Of a stretch of 64,000 nt of DNA, positions 52,710 to 61,641 are shown piece after piece (the stretch's first letter is position 1; each line of letters begins with the position of its first letter). This DNA is from Sediminibacterium sp. Its GTDB lineage: Bacteria > Bacteroidota > Bacteroidia > Chitinophagales > Chitinophagaceae. The translations under genes were made by a program, and so were the position numbers. Below the pieces are notes generated by a model. The model was not told the DNA's origin, made no database searches, and worked only from the letters and a program-made list of their open reading frames with translations. Location: positions 1-64,000 of the forward strand of contig JAOASM010000034.1 of assembly GCA_030158665.1 (NCBI GenBank), in the 5' to 3' direction.

Positions 52710-55403
52710 CTATAGGAGTGATTTGATAGTAGACAGTACTTGGTCTAATTGACTTCCATCCTGTCCTCCCGCTGCTGCAAGTGTTTTTTGGCCACCACCA
52801 CCACCTTTAATTAAAGCTGCGATATGCGTTTTAATTAATTGTGGCGCTTCCCATTTTTTTGAAGCAACTAAAGCATCGCTTATCGACAATGCAGCGAAGG
52901 CTTTTTCTTCCTTTGATCCTACCAATAAGACCATTACTTCACCAGTTTGTGTTTGGTTGAGCAATTGAGCTGCTTTTTTATACTGATCTGTATGACTTAA
53001 ATCAACTTTTAATCCTAGATAATGCACGCCATTGATTGTCTCGAAATTATTTTTTTGTGCTTCAACCAATTCGTTAACAAGGATTGCTTCTTGACTTTCT
53101 AATTGTTTTTTTAATTCTTTTTGTTGATTTTGTAACTCAAGAATATAACTTGAAAGTTGATCTATTGTAAATCCATTGATCTCCTTGCTAGCTTCTTTTT
53201 TATTTAAGCTTGTTGCTATCAATGAATTCGCTTCTTCTAATTGAGTGATTTGTTTTTTCAACTTCTCTTTAGCTTCTTCTTGAAACTGGGCTGCGGCTTG
53301 TCCTACAACTGCTTCTATTCTTCTTACACCAGCTGCTACAGAGGATTCTGCTTTAATTACAAAATGTCCTATTTCGCCTGTATGGCCTACATGTGTTCCG
53401 CCACAAAGTTCAATTGAATAATTTGGATCCATCACGACAACTCGAACCGTATCACCATATTTTTCTCCAAATAATGCCATCGCACCTAAAGCCACTGCTT
53501 CATCTTTGCTCATTTCTTTAATGACTACTGGTACGTTTTCTTTGACTTTGTCGTTCACCAATTGATTAACAGATTCTATTTCCTCATTGGTCATTTTTGC
53601 AAAATGAGAAAAGTCAAATCGCAATTGGTCCGCATTGACTAAACTTCCTTTTTGTGCAACATGCTTCCCCAATACAGTTCTTAGTGCTGCATGTAATAAG
53701 TGTGTTGCAGAGTGGTGTTGAGTGGTATGTGCTCTTAATGTTTCATCTACTTCTGCTTTAACCGTATGGCCAATATTGCTTGGCAAACTATCAGTAAAAT
53801 GAATAAATAAATTATTCTCTTTTTTGGTATCTGTCACAGCAAGGACAGTGCCATCTTCAAATCTTAGCGTTCCTTTGTCTCCAACTTGACCGCCACTTTC
53901 AGCATAAAATGGTGTTTCCGCTAAGACCCATTGGTAGGCTTCTTTTCCTTTTGCTTTGATGCTTCTATACTTCACTATTTTAGTGGTTGCTTCGGTGGAA
54001 GTATAACCAATGAATTTGGTTTCTGCATCTTCGCCTATCTGCATCCAATCTCCAGTATCAATTGCGGTAGCTGCTCTACTTCGGTCTTTCTGTTGCTGCA
54101 TTTCTTGTTCAAATCCCGCTTCGTCAATAGTCAATTGATTTTCACTAGCGATCAATCTAGTTAAATCTACTGGAAAACCGAATGTATCAAATAATTCAAA
54201 AACTAATTTTCCTTCTATTAAAGTATTTTTTTCTTGAGCATGAATGATATCATCCATACGCTTTAAACCTTTCTCTAAAGTTCTCAAGAATCCTTCTTCT
54301 TCCTCTTTCACTACTTTGGTTACAAATTCAAGTTGTTGCTGTAATTCAGGGAATACAGTATCAAACTGTTTTGCCAACAAGGGTAGTAACTGAAATAACA
54401 ATGGGCGTTTGTAATCTAAGTAGGAATAATAATAACGTACAGCCCTTCTCAATATTCTTCTAATCACATATCCAGCACCAGTATTCGCAGGTAACTGGCC
54501 ATCTGCAATTGTAAATGCTATGGCACGAACATGATCTGCTAATACACGAAATGCAATGGCTTCTTTACTATCACTAAAATCATATGTTTTACCAGTAATA
54601 TTAGCAACGGCATCAATTGTTCCTGTAAAGACGTCCGTATCGTAATTGCTTTTTTTATTTTGTATCGCGCGAACCAACCTTTCAAAACCCATACCTGTAT
54701 CCACATGCTTACTTGGTAAGGGTTCTAGGCTACCATCTTTTTTTCTATTGTATTGGATAAATACATTGTTCCAAATTTCAATCACTTGAGGATGATCCTT
54801 ATTGACAAGTTCACGTCCAGGAATTTTTGCAATTTCTTCTTCAGGCCTCATATCTATATGGATCTCACTACATGGGCCACAAGGTCCAGTGTCGCCCATT
54901 TCCCAGAAATTATCTTTTTTATTTCCAAAGATGATTTTATCAACAGGAACCCATTTTTTCCATTCTTCTAAAGCAACTTTGGACACTGGTATGTTTTCTG
55001 ATGCATCCCCTTCAAATACGGTTACATACAATCTATTAGGATCTAATTGATATACCTTGGTCAATAGCTCCCAACTCCACTCAATGGCTTCGGCTTTAAA
55101 ATAATCACCAAAACTCCAGTTACCTAACATTTCAAACATGGTGTGGTGATAGGTGTCTACACCCACTTCCTCCAAGTCATTGTGTTTCCCACTTACCCTC
55201 AAGCATTTTTGGGTATCTGCAATTTTAGAGTACTTAGGTTGTTGGTTCCCTAAAAAATAATCCTTGAATTGGTTCATGCCTGAATTGGTAAACAACAAGG
55301 TAGGGTCATTTTTGACTACGATAGGGGCCGATGGCACAATCGCATGTCCTTTGGACGCAAAAAAATCTAAAAACTGTTGTCTTATTTCTGAACTCTTCAT
55401 CAT
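52710..55403 (-). CDS. alaS: Alanine--tRNA ligase
   Basis: 897-residue class II synthetase, full length. Catalytic domain with motif 1-3 features (FTNSGMNQFKDYFLG and GMGFERLVRAIQ), the editing domain with zinc ligands in HHSATHLLHAAL and ELCGGTHV, and the C-terminal C-Ala domain ending in GGGGGQKTLAAAGG. Two adjacent ATGs (55403 and 55400) are possible starts. It corrects mischarged Ser-tRNA-Ala. Divergent from the M23 peptidase gene. Confidence 0.97.
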   Translation of the reverse strand: MMKSSEIRQQFLDFFASKGHAIVPSAPIVVKNDPTLLFTNSGMNQFKDYFLGNQQPKYSKIADTQKCLRVSGKHNDLEEVGVDTYHHTMFEMLGNWSFGDYFKAEAIEWSWELLTKVYQLDPNRLYVTVFEGDASENIPVSKVALEEWKKWVPVDKIIFGNKKDNFWEMGDTGPCGPCSEIHIDMRPEEEIAKIPGRELVNKDHPQVIEIWNNVFIQYNRKKDGSLEPLPSKHVDTGMGFERLVRAIQNKKSNYDTDVFTGTIDAVANITGKTYDFSDSKEAIAFRVLADHVRAIAFTIADGQLPANTGAGYVIRRILRRAVRYYYSYLDYKRPLLFQLLPLLAKQFDTVFPELQQQLEFVTKVVKEEEEGFLRTLEKGLKRMDDIIHAQEKNTLIEGKLVFELFDTFGFPVDLTRLIASENQLTIDEAGFEQEMQQQKDRSRAATAIDTGDWMQIGEDAETKFIGYTSTEATTKIVKYRSIKAKGKEAYQWVLAETPFYAESGGQVGDKGTLRFEDGTVLAVTDTKKENNLFIHFTDSLPSNIGHTVKAEVDETLRAHTTQHHSATHLLHAALRTVLGKHVAQKGSLVNADQLRFDFSHFAKMTNEEIESVNQLVNDKVKENVPVVIKEMSKDEAVALGAMALFGEKYGDTVRVVVMDPNYSIELCGGTHVGHTGEIGHFVIKAESSVAAGVRRIEAVVGQAAAQFQEEAKEKLKKQITQLEEANSLIATSLNKKEASKEINGFTIDQLSSYILELQNQQKELKKQLESQEAILVNELVEAQKNNFETINGVHYLGLKVDLSHTDQYKKAAQLLNQTQTGEVMVLLVGSKEEKAFAALSISDALVASKKWEAPQLIKTHIAALIKGGGGGQKTLAAAGGQDGSQLDQVLSTIKSLL

Positions 55404-55420
55404 GGGACTTTATTTTAAGC

Positions 55421-55448
55421 TTTGAGCTAAATTAAAAAGCTATCTTTG
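55421..55448 (+). promoter_or_regulatory. Promoter of the M23 peptidase operon
   Basis: TTTG at 55421-55424 and TATCTTTG at 55441-55448, separated by 16 bases: the best -33/-7 pair in the window. The ATG is 76 bases downstream, an unusually long leader for this segment. Confidence 0.65.
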
Positions 55449-55524
55449 TAGCGTTTCTAAAAGTCTCCAAAGGTAAGCATTTGAGCCTTTTTATGGGACT
55501 TTAGAAGGCAAATAATCATTCTAC

Positions 55525-56496
55525 ATGAAGAAAATAAAATATTTCTTTAATACCCATACTTTAAGGTTTGAAAAAATCGAAGTGCCCCTGAAAGTCAGGC
55601 TTTTGCAAACGATTGGCATTATCGTTGCGTCTTTAGCGGTAGGTGTCCTTTTTGTAGCTATTTTATTTCAATACATTGACTCTCCAAAAGAACGTTTATT
55701 AAGGCAACAAAATATCGCTTACAAAGAGAGCTATGCCGTTTTACAAGAAAGGATGAAACAGTTGGAACTCCAGATGGTTGAACTGGAACAAAGGGATAAT
55801 GAAGTGTATCGCTCCATTTTTGAAGCCACACCGATTCCTGATAGCGCTAGGGTAAAAGAAATGTTGGCTAAAAATGAGATTAGATTGATTCAAAGCTTAT
55901 CCAATACGGAGTTGATTGAGAACATGCGCAATCAATTGAATAATTTGAGTTTAAGAATGTCCTTCCAAAGTCAATCTTTTGTGGAAATCACCACGATGGT
56001 TAAAAATAAAGAAAAATTATTAAGAGCAATTCCAGCAATCCAACCGGTTAGTAATAAGAACTTGAAACGTGTTGCATCTGGTTTTGGATATCGAATCGAT
56101 CCATTGTATAAGGATTTTAGATTACATGCCGGGCTAGATTTTTCTGCACCAACAGGTACACCAATTTATGCAACATCAGATGGAGTGGTGCAAATTGCAG
56201 GATTTAATACAGATGGCTATGGTAATAAGGTAGTCATCAATCATGGCTATGGCTTCCAGACATTATATGCACACATGGTACGTGTAAAAGCAAAAGTAGG
56301 TCAGTCTGTTAAAAGAGGAGAAGTGATTGGCTATGTAGGAAGTACCGGTAAGAGTACTGGATCACATTTGCATTATGAAGTGATTAAGCGTGGTGCCAAA
56401 GTAGACCCTGTATATTATTTCTTTAATGATTTAACGCCTGCGCAATTTGATCGTTTGTTAAAAGAAGCAGCAGCAAATAAACAAAGTTTAGACTAA
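55525..56496 (+). CDS. M23 family metallopeptidase, membrane anchored
   Basis: 323 residues. One membrane helix (about 29-50), a periplasmic coiled coil (about 68-150), then a LytM/M23 zinc endopeptidase domain (about 185-300) with ligands in RLHAGLDFSAP and the HxH of GSHLHYEV. The active-site residues are intact, so it should cut peptidoglycan cross-links or stems, perhaps in cell elongation or division. First of three overlapping or closely spaced genes (stop shares a base with the next ATG). Confidence 0.93.
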   Translation: MKKIKYFFNTHTLRFEKIEVPLKVRLLQTIGIIVASLAVGVLFVAILFQYIDSPKERLLRQQNIAYKESYAVLQERMKQLELQMVELEQRDNEVYRSIFEATPIPDSARVKEMLAKNEIRLIQSLSNTELIENMRNQLNNLSLRMSFQSQSFVEITTMVKNKEKLLRAIPAIQPVSNKNLKRVASGFGYRIDPLYKDFRLHAGLDFSAPTGTPIYATSDGVVQIAGFNTDGYGNKVVINHGYGFQTLYAHMVRVKAKVGQSVKRGEVIGYVGSTGKSTGSHLHYEVIKRGAKVDPVYYFFNDLTPAQFDRLLKEAAANKQSLD

Positions 56497-56726
56497 TGGA
56501 TCCAGAAGTAATGGCTTTTTTAAATAGAATATCTAGAACCATTGGTTTTACCTTATTGTGGATGGGTTTGAATTCAACATTGGGGATCATGTTGGGGTAT
56601 GCTTTTGTAGAAGCGGATTGGCAATGGTTTAATTATTTATATTATATTTTTTTATTGATAAGCTCTGTAGGTTATCTATTTTTACTTTACAAAATCTGGA
56701 AAGACCCGATTGGGTTCAATCACTAA
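56496..56726 (+). CDS. Small membrane protein, unknown function
   Basis: 76 residues with two predicted membrane helices (about 14-33 and 42-63) joined by a short loop with EADWQW. The start overlaps the M23 stop (TAATG), which supports real, coupled translation. No recognised family. Confidence 0.7.
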   Translation: MDPEVMAFLNRISRTIGFTLLWMGLNSTLGIMLGYAFVEADWQWFNYLYYIFLLISSVGYLFLLYKIWKDPIGFNH

Positions 56727-56733
56727 ATAGGGT

Positions 56734-57120
56734 ATGTTGCAAAATAAAAAGTGGATATTATTGGCTGGTTTATTCTTGATTGTATTGGTCAAATTTATCA
56801 TTAGACCACTCATTCCAGTACCACCAGTATTTTTCCTATATCGCGATGTAGCACCTAATTTAATAAGTGCATTTTTAATTCCATTTGGCGCCGACTTGTT
56901 TTTGAAAAGATGGATTCTTTTAGTTAAAAAGAAAGATGTTTTTTGGGTATGCTTTGTGGGATTATTAGTGATAACACTAAATGAAATGGCACAGTTATTC
57001 CCGATTTTCAGGAGGACTTTTGACTACTTTGATCTCGTTTTTTCTCTGATTGGTGTGGGTATTGGATATTTTGTCTTTACAAGATATTTTATGTGTTCCA
57101 CCCAGAAGCATTCTGCTTAA
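56734..57120 (+). CDS. Membrane protein, VanZ-like topology
   Basis: 128 residues with four membrane helices (about 7-25, 44-60, 70-87, 99-115). The pattern TLNEMAQLF followed by DYFDLVFSLIGVGIGY resembles the end of VanZ-like proteins (acidic residue, then Asp before the last helix), but similarity is weak. Seven bases after the preceding small membrane gene, so in the M23 operon. Confidence 0.6.
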   Translation: MLQNKKWILLAGLFLIVLVKFIIRPLIPVPPVFFLYRDVAPNLISAFLIPFGADLFLKRWILLVKKKDVFWVCFVGLLVITLNEMAQLFPIFRRTFDYFDLVFSLIGVGIGYFVFTRYFMCSTQKHSA

Positions 57121-57134
57121 TAGATCATTTCGAT

Positions 57135-57560
57135 TTAGCTACTATGGTCTGAAACAATCTTCCATTGTCCATTTATTTTTTGAAGTAGAAGGGTGTAATG
57201 TCCACTTAAATTTCCGACTGTTCTGAAAAGTTCCCATTTCCCAATGATACTATAAAATTGCTTACCCAGTGGTTGCATAGACAGAATGGTAAATTTCAAT
57301 TGACCCATGTAAGTTTTATCAGGGTAATTCTTTTTATAGTTAGAAAGGGTATTGTTGTAGCCATAAGTAAGCCCATTTTTACCAACAAAAACTAAGCTGT
57401 CATTTTCCCAATAGCCATCCATGAATTGGTTGATATTACCCTCATTCCATGCTTTTTCTTGTTTAGAAAGAAGTTGTAGAATGGCCTGAGCGTCTTTAGT
57501 TTGTGTAAATGCATTTTGGGTCAATAATACAAATAATAAAAAAAGTATTCTTTTAATCAT
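57135..57560 (-). CDS. Secreted NTF2-like (DUF4440/SnoaL) protein
   Basis: 141 residues with signal peptide (1-19, NAFTQ). The mature part fits a cystatin/NTF2-like alpha+beta fold: LLSKQEKAWNEGNINQFMDGYW at the start and GHYTLLLQKINGQWKIVSDHSS at the end, the DUF4440 pattern. Such proteins bind small ligands or are of unknown role. Convergent with the M23 operon, 14 bases apart, and with no terminator visible. Confidence 0.8.
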   Translation of the reverse strand: MIKRILFLLFVLLTQNAFTQTKDAQAILQLLSKQEKAWNEGNINQFMDGYWENDSLVFVGKNGLTYGYNNTLSNYKKNYPDKTYMGQLKFTILSMQPLGKQFYSIIGKWELFRTVGNLSGHYTLLLQKINGQWKIVSDHSS

Positions 57561-57628
57561 AATTTCGTTTTTAGTAATAGCTTCATTAAACTCATCTCAA
57601 AATAAGCCATTCAACTTAATTTACAACA

Positions 57629-58231
57629 ATGGAGTACAAACAACATTTAAAAAAAGATAAAAAGTTAGCCCCTGTTTTAGTTGAGGCAGATCATGTTATC
57701 AAGAAAAGAAAAAATACCCCAGTTAGATTAATGGCTAGTATCATTAGTCAACAATTGAGTACTAAAGTTGCTGCGATTATTTTTGCACGTTTCCTTGCTT
57801 TATTTGATGGCAAAGAACCTAGTTGTGATCAAGTCCTTGCATGCTCTAATGAAAGCTTAAGGTCAATTGGTTTAAGTCAGTCTAAAGTACACTATATTCA
57901 AAATGTAGCTGAGTTTTTCTTAACACATAAGATTACAGATAAACAATTGTACGCTATGGAGCCTGAAGCAATTATTGAATTGTTGACACAAATTAAAGGG
58001 GTCGGTAAGTGGACAGTAGAGATGTTAATGTTATTTAGTTTGGGTCAAGAAGATGTGTTTGCTGTCGATGATTTGGGTATTCAACAAGCCATGATTAGGT
58101 TATATGGCATTGAATCTAGCACGAAGAAAGAATTACATACAAAAATGGTAGCCATTTCAAGTAAGTGGACGCCTTTTAGAAGTTATGCCTGTTTGCATTT
58201 ATGGCAATGGAAAGACCAGGGTGCTGTTTAA
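57629..58231 (+). CDS. DNA-3-methyladenine glycosylase (HhH-GPD, AlkA-like)
   Basis: 200 residues, the compact bacterial form of the AlkA/MAG family that excises alkylated bases. The helix-hairpin-helix is at about 113-122 (IKGVGKWTVEML), and the catalytic aspartate is in VFAVDDLGIQQAM (about 148-152). No iron-sulfur cluster cysteines, unlike EndoIII. Its stop shares TTAA with the convergent ppc stop. Confidence 0.92.
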   Translation: MEYKQHLKKDKKLAPVLVEADHVIKKRKNTPVRLMASIISQQLSTKVAAIIFARFLALFDGKEPSCDQVLACSNESLRSIGLSQSKVHYIQNVAEFFLTHKITDKQLYAMEPEAIIELLTQIKGVGKWTVEMLMLFSLGQEDVFAVDDLGIQQAMIRLYGIESSTKKELHTKMVAISSKWTPFRSYACLHLWQWKDQGAV

Positions 58232-60792
58232 GCAGAATTTCTAGATGCGTTGATGATGCCAAACATGGTTCTTGTCAATAACTTCTCATAAAATACTTTG
58301 TCATTTGCGTCCAGCTCTTCTGTTTGTATTTTACATAAAGCGTATTGCTGTATAGTTAGCAATGGCAATACAATTCGATCTCTTAATAAAATAGAATGTT
58401 TCGCAAGCGTATCTTGCTCCATTAAACTATTGCTATTGCTCAGCTCAAGATACAATTGAGTTGTTAATTGGAACTCGTCTTTAATATTTTTCCAGATAGG
58501 GCTATAGATGGGATCTTGATCGATGTATTTGGTAATGGCAAAATTGGACTTTACCATACTCATCATACTATTGTCGATCAATGTTTTAAAAAATCCAATA
58601 TGATTGAATAAGGATTGTACCTCTTTCCATAATCCCTTTTCTTTGAGTACTTGTAGGGCTGTGCCGACTCCGTAATAGCCTGGTACATTTTGTTTCAATT
58701 GACTCCAGCTCCCAACAAATGGGATGGCACGTAAATCTTGAAATTGCAAGGTTGTGCCAGATCCTCTTTTTGCAGGTCTACTTGCAATATTGCTTTTGCT
58801 ATAATAGTTGAGTGGACTAAACTTTTGAAGGTAGGGCAAGAATAAATCGTCTTGCTTTAATTGTTGATAGGCTTCAAAGCTAATATTGCCAAGTGTTTCT
58901 AAAATTTGTCGATCCTTTTCTGTTAATTGCACCTTCGTTTCAGAAAACAAACTATGACTTACGCCCGCACTTAATAATTGCTCTAAATTAAATTGTGCTG
59001 AATGAATTGTGCCAAAATTAGAAGTAATGGTTTGACCTTGGACTGTTAGCTGAATTTCTTCGTTCTCAATGCTATTGCCCATTGATGCATAAAACTGATG
59101 CGTTTTGCCGCCACCTCTAGAAGGAGGACCGCCTCTTCCATCGAAAAATTTAACCACAATATCATTTTTCCTAGACACGGAAGTTAAAGTTTCTTTTGCT
59201 TTGTAGATACTCCAGTTGGCTTGCAAATAACCCCCATCCTTTGTTCCATCACTAAAGCCAAGCATAATTGTTTGTTCCTTATTTCTAGCTTTAATATGTT
59301 TCCCATAGATAGTGGAAGCGTAAAGGGTAGACATAATCGCTTCTGATGCAGCAAGGTCATCGATGGTTTCAAAAAGTGGAACGATGTCAATGCTTGTTAG
59401 ATCCTGATCCCATCCACATAATCTAAATAAAGCATACAATTCCATCACATTCACAGCAGTTTGACAGTTGCTAATGATGTAACGTTGGCAGCCCATCACA
59501 CCATTGAAGGATTGAATTTCCTTGATGGCGTAAATGCTTTCAAGGGTATCTTTTCCAATTTCAGTGGTCATGGTAGTTGGATCCACATGACCAGCAACAT
59601 TCGCAAGTAATGCCAATTGCGCATCTTCATTTAAGTCTATATAATTGGAAGGTAGCACGCCTGTTTCTAATAATACTGCACGGTGAATCCTTGAATCCTG
59701 ACGAATATCTAAGGCGGCAAAATGGGTTCCGAAAATATGAACTCTATTTAATAACTGTGTTAATCGATTTAAATAAAGCGAATGATGCTCGTTGATTAGC
59801 TTTTCTTTAATCGAACTGAGGCAATCTATAATTGTTTTTGCTGAAATTGGCTTACTATCTTCTGGCTTAAATACATTTTCATATAAAGCTGCCTCTAAAT
59901 CTGTTAATAGATTGGCTACACCTGAAAAAGTCAGTCTTCTTTTTAGTTTTCTAACGTCTCTATAATAACAAACGATGATACTACTTCTTAATGCTTGAGC
60001 CACTTTAATGGTGGTAGCTGCATTTACGAACGGGTTACCATCACGATCTCCGCCAGGCCAAAAGCCTAATTCAATAAATGGATTTTGTGCATCATAGTCA
60101 TCATCAAAAACATCTTTCACGATGGTATTGTAAATGTTACCAATCGATTGATAAAAAACATGTTCTAAATACCACATTAAGTTCAATGCTTCGTCAGTAG
60201 GTGTGGGTTGTTTTTTATTAAAGAAAGGGGTTAAGCCAAGTTGCTGGATATATTGATTAATCGTAGCGTAATCATTCTTTGCAATGGCTTCGCCCATATC
60301 ATGTATGATGCCCAACACATTCGCAGGATAAAACTGAGTTGGATGCGCGGTCAAGACAATCTTTACTTTAAAATCTTTAAGCTTATTTTTTAGTGCTTGC
60401 GATTTGCCTGTAAAATTGGCTTCTTTGATCAATGATTTGATGCTACCTGGTCCTTCCATGTCATTGATGCTAGTAAATGCCGCATCTTCAATTGCATCAA
60501 ACAATACAACCTGTCTTTCTACATATTGAACATATTTGAATAGGTGATCTATCTGTTCTTTTTCTAATACAACGCTGGTGTGTTGTTTGAAAAAAGAGTC
60601 AATAATTTCTACTGGAGATTTTCCTTTGGTAAATCCATCCTCACAATTTTGAATTAGGATAGGTAACAATGCGCCCACATTGGCTATGCCAGAATAGGGA
60701 AGTGCTGCAAATAAACTATTATAAATAATATACTTGTCAGAAACATTTGTTCTAAACTGTTGCAAATATTTTTGTGTGGTGTTATGCATCAT
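58228..60792 (-). CDS. ppc: Phosphoenolpyruvate carboxylase
   Basis: 854 residues; makes oxaloacetate from PEP and bicarbonate. The catalytic histidine motif is LTAHPTQFYPAN (about 147-158; TAHPTE is usual) and the second signature is FFDGRGGPPSRGGG (about 544-557; FHGRGGSVGRGGG is usual). The C-terminus ends in RNSA rather than the common NTG. The sequence is otherwise collinear with the family, so it is a divergent but probably active Bacteroidota form. Starts at either of two adjacent ATGs. Confidence 0.92.
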   Translation of the reverse strand: MMHNTTQKYLQQFRTNVSDKYIIYNSLFAALPYSGIANVGALLPILIQNCEDGFTKGKSPVEIIDSFFKQHTSVVLEKEQIDHLFKYVQYVERQVVLFDAIEDAAFTSINDMEGPGSIKSLIKEANFTGKSQALKNKLKDFKVKIVLTAHPTQFYPANVLGIIHDMGEAIAKNDYATINQYIQQLGLTPFFNKKQPTPTDEALNLMWYLEHVFYQSIGNIYNTIVKDVFDDDYDAQNPFIELGFWPGGDRDGNPFVNAATTIKVAQALRSSIIVCYYRDVRKLKRRLTFSGVANLLTDLEAALYENVFKPEDSKPISAKTIIDCLSSIKEKLINEHHSLYLNRLTQLLNRVHIFGTHFAALDIRQDSRIHRAVLLETGVLPSNYIDLNEDAQLALLANVAGHVDPTTMTTEIGKDTLESIYAIKEIQSFNGVMGCQRYIISNCQTAVNVMELYALFRLCGWDQDLTSIDIVPLFETIDDLAASEAIMSTLYASTIYGKHIKARNKEQTIMLGFSDGTKDGGYLQANWSIYKAKETLTSVSRKNDIVVKFFDGRGGPPSRGGGKTHQFYASMGNSIENEEIQLTVQGQTITSNFGTIHSAQFNLEQLLSAGVSHSLFSETKVQLTEKDRQILETLGNISFEAYQQLKQDDLFLPYLQKFSPLNYYSKSNIASRPAKRGSGTTLQFQDLRAIPFVGSWSQLKQNVPGYYGVGTALQVLKEKGLWKEVQSLFNHIGFFKTLIDNSMMSMVKSNFAITKYIDQDPIYSPIWKNIKDEFQLTTQLYLELSNSNSLMEQDTLAKHSILLRDRIVLPLLTIQQYALCKIQTEELDANDKVFYEKLLTRTMFGIINASRNSA

Positions 60793-60867
60793 GACAATTT
60801 AAAGATACAGAAAAAATTATGCTTTCTCTGAAACCCTTGTCAATATTGATGCCTAATGAATGTTCGT

Positions 60868-61626
60868 TTAAGCTAAATGATCTGGCTTAAACAAAGGATG
60901 ACTGATGTCATGATAGAAAGCAAATCGCCATCCCTCTTTCTGACCTTGCTCCCACCATTTTTGTCTCCATTCCATTGCCGCTTTCCCATCCATATCATAT
61001 TTTGCTACAAATTTTGATTTAAGTTGTTGTAACTGAGGTGCTACATCAGCGCCAAAGAAAAACAGCTCTTCATCTTCTTTAATCCAAGCCACTTGATGAA
61101 AGGGGCAATGCCCACCTGTTAATTGATATTCAATACTTTCGTCAATTACACCTTGATCGTCATTAAGCCAAACTACTTTTGAAAAATCCGCCAAAAACTC
61201 AAATTGTTCTTTTATATAAGAGGGAGACGAAGTCGTCATTGCTAAGTCAAACTCTTTTTGTTGAACATAATAGGTAGCGTAAGGGAAACTTACAAAACGC
61301 TCTTGAAATTGTGGATGCATATAACTCATACCACCCGCATGGTCTTTATGAAGATGACTCATAAATACCTTAGTTACTGAGCTAGGGTTGATTCCTATTG
61401 CCATTAAGTTATCATGAATTTGTAGTACCCCTTGTTTGTTCATATATCCTAAACCAGTGTCAAACAAAATGATATCTTTTTCTGTGATGACTACAAAGGG
61501 TTGAATTTCAACAAGAATACTTCCTTTTGGTCGGTCTTGGATTTGTTCTGTATGTGTGTCAAATGGAACAAATACTTTGGTTTGATCAATGCTAAAACTA
61601 CCTTCTGATAATGGATAAATACGCAT
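60868..61626 (-). CDS. Metallo-beta-lactamase fold hydrolase
   Basis: 252 residues from ATG 61626, 15 bases after the rodA stop. The metal motif HLHKDHAGG is at about 90-98, with further ligands in GGHCPFHQV and a late histidine in FYHDISHP. Family members cleave esters, lactones or thioesters; the substrate here is unknown. The position behind mrdA-rodA suggests cotranscription, not necessarily a cell-wall role. Confidence 0.88.
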   Translation of the reverse strand: MRIYPLSEGSFSIDQTKVFVPFDTHTEQIQDRPKGSILVEIQPFVVITEKDIILFDTGLGYMNKQGVLQIHDNLMAIGINPSSVTKVFMSHLHKDHAGGMSYMHPQFQERFVSFPYATYYVQQKEFDLAMTTSSPSYIKEQFEFLADFSKVVWLNDDQGVIDESIEYQLTGGHCPFHQVAWIKEDEELFFFGADVAPQLQQLKSKFVAKYDMDGKAAMEWRQKWWEQGQKEGWRFAFYHDISHPLFKPDHLA

Positions 61627-61641
61627 ATTGCAAAAATACAA

